Positions 18,407-26,446 of a DNA stretch of 50,534 nucleotides are shown here, piece after piece. The notes beneath the pieces are model-generated. The model was not told where the DNA came from. It worked only from the letters and a program-made list of their open reading frames with translations, and made no database searches. Source of the DNA: Verrucomicrobiia bacterium (lineage in GTDB: Bacteria; Verrucomicrobiota; Verrucomicrobiia; Verrucomicrobiales; Akkermansiaceae); contig JAUIJD010000033.1 of NCBI GenBank assembly GCA_030431475.1, forward strand, positions 1-50,534, in the 5' to 3' direction. The translations under genes were made by a program, and so were the position numbers. Position 1 is the stretch's first letter. Each line of letters starts with the position of its first letter.

Positions 18407-19056
18407 AGCCGAAGGGGCGGAGACGAACGATGGCGTGGTGGATCGGAGGCGTGGCAACGGCCGGCGTCCTCTGGCTCGTCTGGACCAACGTCGCCGCCGT
18501 GGTCGCCGCGTCGGGGAAGCTGCACGACGAGGTGTCGGCGGTGCCGGGGGGGCGCGTCGGCGTGGTGTTCGGGACGAGTCCGTGGATCGGGGATCGCGAG
18601 AATCTGTACTTCCGCTACCGCATCGATGCGGCCGCCGAGTTGTGGAAGGCGGGCAAGCTGCGCTGCATCCTGGTCTCCGGCGACAACGAGAACCGCAGCT
18701 ACAACGAGCCGGAGTACATGATCGAGGCCCTGGTGGAGGCCGGGGTCCCCGAGGAAATGATCGCCGCGGACTACGCCGGGTTTCGTACCTTGGACACGGT
18801 CTACCGGGCGAAGGAGGTTTTCGGCGCGGAGCGGGTGACCTTCATCAGCCAGCAGTTCCAGAACGAGCGGGCGGCGTATCTGGCGAAGGCGAAGGACCTC
18901 GATTTCGTCGGCTACAACGCGCGGGACGTGGAGGGCAGCGGCGGCTTCAAGACCAAGCTCCGCGAGATCGGAGCCCGGCTGAAGATGTGGCTCGACGTCC
19001 GGGTGCTGGGCACCGAGCCGCGGTTCTACGGCGACAAGGAGGAGCTGCCGGGATAG
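18403..19056 (+). CDS. SanA/YdcF-like membrane protein
   Basis: 217 residues with a basic start (KPKGRRRT) and one membrane helix, then a DUF218 domain close to E. coli SanA: GVVFGTSPW, FRYRIDAA, LVSGDN, SYNEP and DYAGFRTLDT all match. SanA is needed for vancomycin exclusion at high temperature and is an envelope protein of unresolved activity. GTG at 18403 (GGAGG nearby) overlaps the previous stop as GTGA; ATG at 18430 is the alternative start, giving 208 residues. Confidence 0.85.
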   Translation: MKPKGRRRTMAWWIGGVATAGVLWLVWTNVAAVVAASGKLHDEVSAVPGGRVGVVFGTSPWIGDRENLYFRYRIDAAAELWKAGKLRCILVSGDNENRSYNEPEYMIEALVEAGVPEEMIAADYAGFRTLDTVYRAKEVFGAERVTFISQQFQNERAAYLAKAKDLDFVGYNARDVEGSGGFKTKLREIGARLKMWLDVRVLGTEPRFYGDKEELPG

Positions 19057-19084
19057 GCCGGGAGGCGGTGTCGCCGTCGTCGGA

Positions 19085-19288
19085 TCAGCCCCCGGCGGCG
19101 ATGCGGACGATCTCGAGGGCGTCGCCGTCCTCGAGCGTCACCCCGGCGTAGTCGGCGGGAAGCACCGGCTGGCGGTTGTGCTCGACGACGACCGGGCGGC
19201 CGGCGAGATCCAGTTTCTCGAGCAGCGATTCGAGGGAGAGGGTTGCGGCGTCGAATTCGCGGGGCTGGCCGTTGAGGGTCAGGGTCAT
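19085..19288 (-). CDS. thiS: Sulfur carrier protein ThiS
   Basis: 67 residues with the ubiquitin-like fold pattern and the diagnostic C-terminal Gly-Gly (RIAAGG) that is thiocarboxylated to supply sulfur for the thiazole ring of thiamine. It overlaps thiH by four bases (19285-19288). thiG and thiF are not in the window. Confidence 0.9.
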   Translation of the reverse strand: MTLTLNGQPREFDAATLSLESLLEKLDLAGRPVVVEHNRQPVLPADYAGVTLEDGDALEIVRIAAGG

Positions 19289-20424
19289 GGCGTGGGTGAC
19301 AGGATGGCTTCGTCCCAGTCCTTCCAGACGGGATCGAGCCCTTTCAGGGCGAGCATCCCGGCCACCTGGGCGGGACTGCGGTCGTCGCTGATCGCGAACT
19401 GCTCGGTCGCGCGCTCGCAGCCCTTGCGCTCGTCCATCTCGACGCGACGCCCGCGGACGGTCAGGTGGAGGTCGTCGTGTCCGGCGCCGGTGTAGCCGCC
19501 GGGTTCGGTGCGGGCCCCGGCGGACATGGTGGTGATGCCGAGCGGTGCCAGCGAGTCGCGCAGCGGTGCGGGCTCGCGGGTCGAGAGGACGATGCCGGCC
19601 TGCGGAAAACAGATCCGGAAGGCGGCGACCAGCTGGACCAGCGCGCGATCGGAGAGGAAGAGATCCGGGTCCGGCTCATACTGGTAGTTGCCGGCGTAGG
19701 GGCGCATGCGGGGGAAGGCGATGGTGAAGTGGGCCTTCCAGCAGTGCTTGAGGAGATACTCGAGATGGGCGGCGAGGGCGAGGGCCTCGTGCCGCCAGTC
19801 GGCGAGTCCGAAGAGCGCGCCGATGCCGATGCGGCGGAAGCCGCCGCGGTAGGCGCGCTCGGGACAATCGAGCCGCCAGTCGAAGCGCTTCTTGGGGCCG
19901 GCGGTGTGGAGCGTGCCGTAGGTCTCGCGATGGTAGGTTTCCTGATAGACGACCAGTCCCTCGGCGCCGTGGGACACGATTTCGCCGTACTGGTCGTCCT
20001 CCATCGGGCCGACCTCGATGGCCAGCGTCGGGATGAACGGACGGAGCGCGTCGAGGCACTCCTGGAGGTAGCCGTCCGAGACGAACTTCGGGTGCTCCCC
20101 GGCGACGAGCAGGAGGTGGCGGAATCCGAGCCCGTGGAGGTGCCGCGCCTCGGCGACGACCTGATCGACGCTCAGGGTGGTGCGCAGGATGGGATTGTCG
20201 CGCGAGAACCCGCAGTAGGAGCAGTTGTTGACGCACTCGTTGGAGAGGTAGAGCGGTGCGAACAGCCGCATGGTGCGCCCGAAGTGGCGGCGGGTGGCGG
20301 CGGCCGACTGTCGGGCGAGGCTCTCGAGCTGGGCATCGCCGCAGGGTTCGATGAGCCGCGCGAGGCGCCGCATGAGCGGGGTCGGCTGCGACATCAGGGC
20401 GTCGAAATGTTCGGAAAAGGACAT
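19285..20424 (-). CDS. thiH: 2-Iminoacetate synthase ThiH
   Basis: Radical SAM enzyme of 379 residues that cleaves tyrosine to dehydroglycine (2-iminoacetate) for thiazole synthesis. The [4Fe-4S] motif CxxxCxxC is C64, C68, C71 (ECVNNCSYCGF). Later segments VVYQETYHRETY and FPRMRPYAG match ThiH and the C-terminal BATS domain. It is translationally coupled to thiS. I looked for a TPP riboswitch upstream (20425-20525) and saw neither the CTGAGA core nor the second conserved half. Confidence 0.93.
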   Translation of the reverse strand: MSFSEHFDALMSQPTPLMRRLARLIEPCGDAQLESLARQSAAATRRHFGRTMRLFAPLYLSNECVNNCSYCGFSRDNPILRTTLSVDQVVAEARHLHGLGFRHLLLVAGEHPKFVSDGYLQECLDALRPFIPTLAIEVGPMEDDQYGEIVSHGAEGLVVYQETYHRETYGTLHTAGPKKRFDWRLDCPERAYRGGFRRIGIGALFGLADWRHEALALAAHLEYLLKHCWKAHFTIAFPRMRPYAGNYQYEPDPDLFLSDRALVQLVAAFRICFPQAGIVLSTREPAPLRDSLAPLGITTMSAGARTEPGGYTGAGHDDLHLTVRGRRVEMDERKGCERATEQFAISDDRSPAQVAGMLALKGLDPVWKDWDEAILSPTP

Positions 20425-20525
20425 CGGGCGCGGCGAATCTCGGATGGCGCGACGAAAAGGTCAAAAACCGATCGCCGGCGAGGGCTTGCCAAGTGGCGGA
20501 ATGGCGTTTTTTCTGCAGGGAACCC

Positions 20526-21347
20526 ATGAGCGAGCGCATCGTCTGCAAGCCCACCCCCTGGTTCCTGCTCCGTGCGGCGGCGATGCTGCTGATGTTCGGG
20601 ATCTTCGCGGCCTTGTTCTACAAGGACGGCCGCTGGGGCTATCGTGAGAAGAACCTTTCGTTCTACATCTGGAAATCGGTCGAGCGGGCGGTGGCCGAGT
20701 TCGGCGACGCCAGGGACCGGATGAGCCCCGCCGAGTGGAAGGAGTACGCGGCGCAGCAGCGGGTCTTCGTCGGCGAGGTGGACATGGACACGCTGCCCGA
20801 GGGCACCGCGGAGGACATGCGCTGGCCCGAGCTGCTCGGCGACCACGAGGCGATGGAGGCCGGGCTGAGCCATCCCCGGCGCGAGCTTTTCGACCGCTAT
20901 CGCGACGAGACGGGGCTGAAGAAGGATGCCCCGGAGCAGCCGTATTCGGCGAAGAAGATCTTCGAGCAGTGGGTGGTCTTCTGGATCTGCCTGGTGCTCT
21001 TTCTCGGGACGCTTTTCGTGCTGTTGCGGACCCTCTCCCGGAAGATCGTGCTCGACGGCGGCACCCTCGAGCCGGCCGGTGGCCGGCCCGTCGAGCTGAA
21101 GGATCTCGTGCGCCTCGATCTCCGCCGCTGGCAGGGCAAGGGGCTGGCCTTCGCCTGGGCGGCGGACGGCAGCGGCGGCGAGCGGAAGATCCGGATCGAC
21201 GGCCTGACCTACGGCGGATTCCGGGCCGAGGACGACCAACCGGCCGAGCGCCTGATGAAGGGAGTCAAGGCGGGCTTTTCCGGCGAACTCATCGACTACG
21301 AGGAGCTGGAGGAGAAAAGCTCCGAATCCGGGCAAAACGGGGCCTGA
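20526..21347 (+). CDS. Two-helix membrane protein, function unknown
   Basis: 273 residues. Helix 1 is at about 13-32 and helix 2 at about 149-168. Between them lies a polar domain of about 115 residues containing many acidic residues, and after helix 2 a compact domain of about 105 residues. The frame is open to 20493 but the ATG at 20526 is preferred because it puts helix 1 near the start. I do not recognise the family. It precedes acpP on the same strand by 78 bases with a weak terminator-like structure between. Confidence 0.7.
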   Translation: MSERIVCKPTPWFLLRAAAMLLMFGIFAALFYKDGRWGYREKNLSFYIWKSVERAVAEFGDARDRMSPAEWKEYAAQQRVFVGEVDMDTLPEGTAEDMRWPELLGDHEAMEAGLSHPRRELFDRYRDETGLKKDAPEQPYSAKKIFEQWVVFWICLVLFLGTLFVLLRTLSRKIVLDGGTLEPAGGRPVELKDLVRLDLRRWQGKGLAFAWAADGSGGERKIRIDGLTYGGFRAEDDQPAERLMKGVKAGFSGELIDYEELEEKSSESGQNGA

Positions 21348-21360
21348 GCCCGCGTTTTTT
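21338..21360 (+). terminator. Weak terminator-like hairpin
   Basis: CGGG at 21338-21341 pairs with CCCG at 21349-21352, followed after two bases by six T residues (21355-21360). The hairpin includes the stop codon of the gene at 20526. The stem is only four base pairs, so termination is uncertain. Confidence 0.4.
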
Positions 21361-21425
21361 CGGGGTTGCCAAAAACCGTCCGCATCGCGTAAGCCCTTTC
21401 CCACGCAACCACCACAAGCACATCC

Positions 21426-21668
21426 ATGTCTGACAAGAGCATCGAAGACCGCGTCAAGGACATCATCGTCGACCAGCTCGGCGTGAATGCCGACCAAGTG
21501 AATCCGGAAGCCAAATTCATCGAGGATCTCGGTGCCGACTCGCTGGACACGGTCGAGCTGGTGATGGCCTTCGAGGAGGAGTTTGAAATCGAGGTCCCCG
21601 ACGAGGAGGCCGAGAAGCTCCAGTCGGTCGGCGACGTCATCAAGTACGTCGAAGGCGCCAAGGGCTGA
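21426..21668 (+). CDS. acpP: Acyl carrier protein
   Basis: 80 residues, acidic, with the phosphopantetheine attachment serine in [10 protein letters not shown] (residue 40). It carries acyl chains in fatty-acid synthesis in the cytosol. No fab genes flank it, which is atypical, though accA lies 1.6 kb downstream. A strong intrinsic terminator follows at 21692. Confidence 0.97.
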   Translation: MSDKSIEDRVKDIIVDQLGVNADQVNPEAKFIEDLGADSLDTVELVMAFEEEFEIEVPDEEAEKLQSVGDVIKYVEGAKG

Positions 21669-21691
21669 ACGCTCCACGTCTGATTTTTCCT

Positions 21692-21732
21692 ACGGGCGGC
21701 TCCGGATCCCACCGGGTCCGCCCGTTTTCTTT
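21692..21732 (+). terminator. Intrinsic terminator of acpP
   Basis: ACGGGCGG at 21692-21699 is perfectly mirrored by CCGCCCGT at 21718-21725, and the inner bases extend the stem with one bulge (CGGATCCC against GGGTCCG). TTTTCTTT follows immediately. This is the best intrinsic terminator in the window and isolates acpP as a single unit. Confidence 0.85.
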
Positions 21733-21763
21733 GCGTTCGCGCCTGTGTGGGCGAGGCTGAGCC

Positions 21764-22300
21764 ATGCATTCACCCGACGATGTCCAGTATGCGATGGAGA
21801 CGACGCGCGTCCTCCGCGCTCCGGACCGCCGCATCGACACCTTCGGAGACACCCGGTTCGAGTTCCTCCTGCTCAGCGAGTTGATGGACCGGACCGGTGA
21901 GATCCGCATCCGCAGCGGCGACATCGAGGCGGTGCGTCCGAGGTTGGTGAAGCCGGATGCCTACCAGGGCCTCGAGTTCGATGGATTCGATGACAAGGCC
22001 CGCGGTCGGATCGAGCGCATGATCGAGAAGATGCGCGAGGAGGGGAAGGACATGGCCTTCCTCAACTACGGGTTTCGTTTCGCCCGCGGAAAGGTGAGCG
22101 AGGAGGTGGTCCACGACCCGATGGAGCAGGTCCGCGACCGGGTGCTGGAGGAAGCGCGGCTGGAGGGGAATCCCGCGCAGGCGGTGATCGAGGGGGTGGA
22201 CGACGCGTGGGAGGTCTCGGTGGTGAAGTTCACCCTCGACATGATCATGGCCTCGCTTCCGATCAATCGATTCGACTTCCAGCGGAGGGGGCTTCTCTGA
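21764..22300 (+). CDS. Conserved-looking cytosolic protein, function unknown
   Basis: 178 residues, no signal peptide or membrane segment, rich in Arg, Asp and Glu. Notable stretches are FEFLLLSELMD, RPRLVKPDAYQGLEFDGF and NYGFRFARGKV. I do not recognise a family. It starts 32 bases after the acpP terminator and ends 15 bases before the LysM gene, so these two are probably one transcript. Confidence 0.75.
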   Translation: MHSPDDVQYAMETTRVLRAPDRRIDTFGDTRFEFLLLSELMDRTGEIRIRSGDIEAVRPRLVKPDAYQGLEFDGFDDKARGRIERMIEKMREEGKDMAFLNYGFRFARGKVSEEVVHDPMEQVRDRVLEEARLEGNPAQAVIEGVDDAWEVSVVKFTLDMIMASLPINRFDFQRRGLL

Positions 22301-22315
22301 GACGATGCACGGCGG

Positions 22316-23203
22316 ATGAGCTTCTGGATGCTGGTCAAGATCGTCGCCGGGATGGTGGTGGCTGCGGTCGCCGTCTTCACCCTGTTGATGGTCCGGCACG
22401 TGCGGCATGAACCGCTCGACGGCATGTTCGCGGAGCTGGTTCCCGTGAGTTTCGAAGCGCAGCCGATGCTGGCGCTGCCCGAGGCGGGCTCCGATCTGCC
22501 CGAGATCGATCCCGGGATGAAGGTCTTCGAGAAGGCCCGCGAGTGCATTGCGGTCGGGGATCTGGTGAACGCGCGCGACCGGCTCCGGACGGTGGTCAGC
22601 ATCTATCCGCGCTCGAAGGCGGCCCCGGAGGCGCGGCGCATCGTCGGGGAGATGAACCTCGATGAGGTGCTTTCCGGCGCGAACGCGGAGAACAAGAAGG
22701 TCTACCAGGTGGTCCGGGGCGACTCGTACTTCGGAATCGCCGCCAAGCACGAGACCAACCTCGACATGATCATGTACCTGAACGGGCTGATGGATCTCGG
22801 ATCGCTGCAGCCGGGCGACGAGCTGATGGTCATGCCGCTGAATTTCCGCCTGAGGGTCGAGCCGAAGCGCGAGGCGCTGTCCCTGTGGGACGAGGGGGTG
22901 TTCATCAAGGAATACCCGCTGCAGGCGGTGGTCGGGGCCCCGGGGGGCGACCAGAAGACGAAGATCGCCAAGAAAACGGCGGTCCGCGAAGGGCGGGCCT
23001 ACACCCAGGCATCGGCCGGCTATCGCGGCGCCTCGAAGGTGCTCACGGTCGAGCGGATGCCGCTGGTGATCGCGGCGATGCCCGAGGACGGAGACCCCGA
23101 GGCCCTGGCACGCGGATTCTACCTCTCGGCGGCCGACATGGAGGAGCTGGCGTTGTTGACACGGCCGGGGAATGAAGTGGAAATCCGTTCCTCGGCCCGC
23201 TAG
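22316..23203 (+). CDS. LysM-domain envelope protein
   Basis: 295 residues: one N-terminal membrane helix (about 7-26), a TPR-like helical hairpin (about 68-115), then a LysM domain at about 129-174 (YQVVRGDSYFGIAAKH ... LQPGDEL). The C-terminal 120 residues look like a beta-rich domain related in layout to LD-transpeptidase-associated regions, but no catalytic HxnSHGC-type motif is present. It is likely anchored in the inner membrane and binds peptidoglycan. Confidence 0.8.
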   Translation: MSFWMLVKIVAGMVVAAVAVFTLLMVRHVRHEPLDGMFAELVPVSFEAQPMLALPEAGSDLPEIDPGMKVFEKARECIAVGDLVNARDRLRTVVSIYPRSKAAPEARRIVGEMNLDEVLSGANAENKKVYQVVRGDSYFGIAAKHETNLDMIMYLNGLMDLGSLQPGDELMVMPLNFRLRVEPKREALSLWDEGVFIKEYPLQAVVGAPGGDQKTKIAKKTAVREGRAYTQASAGYRGASKVLTVERMPLVIAAMPEDGDPEALARGFYLSAADMEELALLTRPGNEVEIRSSAR

Positions 23204-23245
23204 TCTCCGGCCACACCGCCCCCTTTTTTCACCGACTCTTTCCTC

Positions 23246-24199
23246 ATGCAGCTGCTGGAATTCGAAAAGCCGATCGTGGAGCTCGAACGCGAGCTCGAGA
23301 AGCTCCGCGCCAAGGCGGACTCTCAGGATATCGACATGTCCGGAGAAATCTCCACGATGGAGGGCAAGCTGGCCGAGACCCGCCGCCAGATCTACGAACA
23401 CCTTTCCCCCTGGCAGCGCGTGCAGATCGCCCGACACACCCAGAGGCCCTTCATGCTTGATTACCTCGCCCACGCCTTCTCCGAATTCTGCGAGCTGCAC
23501 GGTGACCGGAAGATCGGCGACGATCAGGCCATGCCGGGTGGCTTTGCCCGACTCAACGGCCGTCGCGTGGTGGTGATCGGCCACCAGAAGGGGCGGGACA
23601 CCAAGGAGAACCTGAAGCGCAACTTCGGCAGCGCGAATCCCGAGGGATACCGCAAGGCGATGCGGCTGATGAAGCTGGCGGAGAAATTCGGCCTTCCGGT
23701 GGTGGCGCTGATCGACACGCCCGGCGCCTACCCCGGCATCGGTGCGGAGGAACGCAACATCGCCGAGGCGATCGCCCACAACCTGCGCGAGATGATGACC
23801 CTCAGGGTTCCCGTCGTCGCCGTGGTGCTGGGCGAAGGCGGCTCGGGCGGGGCGCTCGGGATCGGCGTGGCCGACCGGGTGCTGATGCTGGAGAACGCCT
23901 ACTATTCGGTGATCAGCCCGGAGGGATGCGCGGCGATTCTCTGGAAGCACCGCAAGCACGCTCCGGAGGCGGCGGAGGCGATGAAGCTCTCCGCGCCGGA
24001 TCTGGCCCAGCTGGGGTTGATCGACGGGGTCGTGCCGGAGCCGCAGGGGGGTGCCCACCACGATCACAAGGCGGCGGCCGCCGCGCTTTCGGACGTGCTG
24101 GAGAAGGAGCTGGCCGCGTTGGAGAAACTCTCGGTGAAGCAGTTGCTCGACGCCCGCTACGAGAAGTTCCGCAAGTTCGGCGCGTGGGAGGAGGGTTGA
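23246..24199 (+). CDS. accA: Acetyl-CoA carboxylase carboxyltransferase, alpha subunit
   Basis: 317 residues, the usual AccA length. The N-terminal helix (LEFEKPIVELE), HGDRKIGDDQAMPGGF, IDTPGAYPGIGAEERN and GEGGSGGALGIG oxyanion-hole region are all typical. With AccD it transfers the carboxyl group from biotin to acetyl-CoA, the first step in fatty-acid synthesis. accD is not in the window. It runs toward the Nudix gene on the opposite strand, 24 bases away. Confidence 0.96.
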   Translation: MQLLEFEKPIVELERELEKLRAKADSQDIDMSGEISTMEGKLAETRRQIYEHLSPWQRVQIARHTQRPFMLDYLAHAFSEFCELHGDRKIGDDQAMPGGFARLNGRRVVVIGHQKGRDTKENLKRNFGSANPEGYRKAMRLMKLAEKFGLPVVALIDTPGAYPGIGAEERNIAEAIAHNLREMMTLRVPVVAVVLGEGGSGGALGIGVADRVLMLENAYYSVISPEGCAAILWKHRKHAPEAAEAMKLSAPDLAQLGLIDGVVPEPQGGAHHDHKAAAAALSDVLEKELAALEKLSVKQLLDARYEKFRKFGAWEEG

Positions 24200-24223
24200 G
24201 CGGAACGCGGGGCGCTTCCGGCG

Positions 24224-24742
24224 TCAGGAGCCCTGTCCCGCCGCCCACACCGCCGCCTGAATCTTGAAGTCGACAAGTTTGCCGTCGGCTTCCCGGGCGG
24301 CGATCCATGACCGGAGCTCGGGAAGCGGCACGTGGTGGATCTCGATTTCCTCGTTTCCGACGCCGCCGCCTTCGCCGACTTTCTCCAGTCCGCGGGCGAG
24401 AAACAGATGGGTGACCTCGGCGGTCATCCCGGCCGAGGTGGGTGAGCTCATGAGTGCCGCCATCTCACCGGCGCGGTAGCCGGTTTCCTCAAGGAGCTCA
24501 CGGCGTGCGGTTTCGGCCAGCGGCTCGCCGCGATGTTCCGGTTCGTCCCCGACGATGCCCGCCGGCAGCTCGATGACGCGTCGCTGGACGGGGATGCGGT
24601 ACTGCTCGACGAGCACGACTTCACCGGCCTCGGTGAGGGCGAGGATCCCGACCGCATGGTCGGCGTCCGGCCGGCGAACGAAGTCCCAGTGTCCGTCGCG
24701 TTGCAGCTTGAGCCAGCGGGTTTCGTAGAGGGTCTCGGTCAT
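24224..24742 (-). CDS. Nudix hydrolase, ADP-ribose pyrophosphatase type
   Basis: 172 residues. The Nudix helix is present (ETARRELLEETGY) and the preceding loop (AGIVGDEPEHRGE) is a few residues longer than in standard ADP-ribose pyrophosphatases. VVLVEQYRIPVQRRVIELPAG is the usual upstream strand-loop of that subfamily. It probably hydrolyses ADP-ribose or a related nucleotide sugar. It is divergent from the cyclase-like gene with only 54 bases between starts, so promoters must be compact. Confidence 0.88.
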   Translation of the reverse strand: MTETLYETRWLKLQRDGHWDFVRRPDADHAVGILALTEAGEVVLVEQYRIPVQRRVIELPAGIVGDEPEHRGEPLAETARRELLEETGYRAGEMAALMSSPTSAGMTAEVTHLFLARGLEKVGEGGGVGNEEIEIHHVPLPELRSWIAAREADGKLVDFKIQAAVWAAGQGS

Positions 24743-24796
24743 CGTTCTAAGAATCGGTGGCTTTCGTCCGTAGCGGGGGGCAGATTACGCCAGACG

Positions 24797-25969
24797 ATGT
24801 CCCGCCACGATTTCCAGATTCCCCTCAGCTTCAAGCACCGGGTGTGCTTCACCCGCGATGCCTTCGCCCCCGCGAACCGTTTGGTGGCGGAGCTGCTGGA
24901 GGAGGGAGGCGGTCGCCGGGTGCTGGTGCTGCTGGAGGAAGCGGTGGCGACGGCCTGGCCGGAGCTGCGGCGGAACATCGGGGCCTATTTCGCCGATCTC
25001 GGCTTCGACTGGCGGGGTGTGAGGGTGCTGCCCGGCGGCGAGGAGGTGAAGGCCGACGACGCGCTGGTGCGCGAGGTGTGGGCGACCATCGACCGCGAGC
25101 GCATCGACCGCCACTCCTACGTCCTCGTGATCGGTGGCGGGGCCTTCCTGGATGCCGTCGGCTTCGCGGTGGCGACGGCCCACCGCGGCGTCCGGCTGGT
25201 CCGCTTTCCCACCACCACCCTGGCGCAGGACGACAGCGGCGTGGGGGTGAAGTGTGCGATCAATGCCTTCGGGAAGAAGAACTGGGTCGGCAGCTTTGCG
25301 GTGCCCTTCGCCGTGGTGAACGACTTTTGCTTCCTCGAGAGCCAGGACGAGGAGACGCGCCGGGCCGGTCTGATCGAGGCGGTGAAGGTGGCGCTGGTGA
25401 AGGATGCGGACTTTTTCGAGTGGATCCGCGAGAGGGCGGAGGCACTGGCGGCGCTGGAACGCGGGCCCTTCGAGGAATGCGTCGAGCGCTCGGCGCTGGC
25501 CCACGCGACGCACATCGCGGGCGGCGGTGATCCGTTTGAAACCGGCAGCAGCCGACCGCTGGATTTCGGTCACTGGGCCGCGCACAAACTCGAGCCGCTG
25601 AGCGGATTCGGACTGAGCCACGCGCATGCGGTGGCGATCGGCGTGGCGCTGGATACCCTCTATTCGGCCCGCTGCGGGCTGCTGCGCGAGTGCGACGCCG
25701 AGCGGGTCCTGAACGTGCTGGAGACGCTTCGCATGCCGATGTGGCACGAGACCCTCGACCTGCGTGACGAGAACGGCCGCCGCCGGGTGCATGAAGGGCT
25801 GGAGGAGTTCCGCGAGCACCTCGGCGGGGAACTCACCGTGCTGTTGCTGCGCGAGCTCGGTCGTGGTCAGGACGTTCACGCGCTCGACGAGGGGCTCGTC
25901 GACGCCTGCATCGACGAGCTGAAACGGACGGCGAAGCTGGAGGCCGGACGCGCTCGCTCCGCGACTTGA
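24797..25969 (+). CDS. EboD-type 3-dehydroquinate synthase-like sugar-phosphate cyclase
   Basis: 390 residues with the dehydroquinate synthase fold: VIGGGAFLDAVGF NAD site, PTTTLAQDDSGVGVK, and the metal ligands E194, H259 and H275 (one neighbouring His possible at each site). It differs from canonical AroB, which is also encoded here (40743-41828), and resembles the cyclase of the ebo gene cluster (INAFGKKNWVGSF, SSRPLDFGHWAAHKLE). Ebo clusters act in metabolite trafficking or pigment export; no other ebo gene adjoins. The frame is open to 24533 across the Nudix gene but the ATG at 24797 fits the family. Confidence 0.8.
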   Translation: MSRHDFQIPLSFKHRVCFTRDAFAPANRLVAELLEEGGGRRVLVLLEEAVATAWPELRRNIGAYFADLGFDWRGVRVLPGGEEVKADDALVREVWATIDRERIDRHSYVLVIGGGAFLDAVGFAVATAHRGVRLVRFPTTTLAQDDSGVGVKCAINAFGKKNWVGSFAVPFAVVNDFCFLESQDEETRRAGLIEAVKVALVKDADFFEWIRERAEALAALERGPFEECVERSALAHATHIAGGGDPFETGSSRPLDFGHWAAHKLEPLSGFGLSHAHAVAIGVALDTLYSARCGLLRECDAERVLNVLETLRMPMWHETLDLRDENGRRRVHEGLEEFREHLGGELTVLLLRELGRGQDVHALDEGLVDACIDELKRTAKLEAGRARSAT

Positions 25970-25987
25970 AGGGGCCGGGGGCGCGCC

Positions 25988-26392
25988 TTAGTCGTCCCGT
26001 CCCGGGGGCTTGCGGAGTTGCTTCTTCTTCGAAAGCAGGCGCTTGTCGCGGACCGACCGTTGTTTCGAACGGCGCGAGCGGCGCCGCTTCTGCCGACGGA
26101 TCTTCTCGATCTTCTGGCGCTGGCGGGATTGACGGCCGAGGAGGCGGTTCTCGAGCTCGTCGCAGAGTTCGCGGCGTGCCTGATAGCGATTCATCTCCCG
26201 CGAGCGCGACGACTGGCACTTGATCTCGATGCCGGTCGGGTGGTGCTTCAGGTAGACGCAGGAATGCGTCTTGTTGATCTTCTGCCCGCCGGACCCGGAG
26301 CCGAGGATGAACTTCTCGGTGAGCTCCTCCTCGACGATGCCGAAGGTGGCCATGCGGGTTTCGAGCGCCGTCTGCTTTTCCGGGGAAATCAT
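25988..26392 (-). CDS. RF-like GGQ-domain protein (peptidyl-tRNA hydrolase family)
   Basis: 134 residues: a single class-I release-factor catalytic domain with GSGSGGQKINKT (GGQ at 35-37), followed by a very basic tail of about 45 residues rich in Arg, Lys and Gln. There is no codon-recognition domain. The layout is that of ArfB/mtRF-R-type ribosome-rescue factors that enter stalled ribosomes through the basic tail. Tail length and composition suggest ribosome binding; stop-codon independence is inferred. Confidence 0.85.
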   Translation of the reverse strand: MISPEKQTALETRMATFGIVEEELTEKFILGSGSGGQKINKTHSCVYLKHHPTGIEIKCQSSRSREMNRYQARRELCDELENRLLGRQSRQRQKIEKIRRQKRRRSRRSKQRSVRDKRLLSKKKQLRKPPGRDD

Positions 26393-26400
26393 GGGGACGC

Positions 26401-26443
26401 CGGAACATCGGACATCGAACCCCGAACGTCCAACGCCGAAGAG
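26401..26443. repeat. Heptad repeat tract 1 (CGAACNN type)
   Basis: Six tandem degenerate units with a 7-base period (the first has 8): CGGAACAT, CGGACAT, CGAACCC, CGAACGT, CCAACGC, CGAAGAG. It fills the 54-base gap between panB and the RF-like gene. The last four units closely match tract 4 at 30187 in order and orientation, so the two are dispersed copies of one element. Confidence 0.7.
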
Positions 26444-26446
26444 GGA

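Noticed and set aside
20425-20525. Possible TPP riboswitch before thiH
   Set aside because: The conserved CTGAGA and the second pairing element are missing and the leader is too short.
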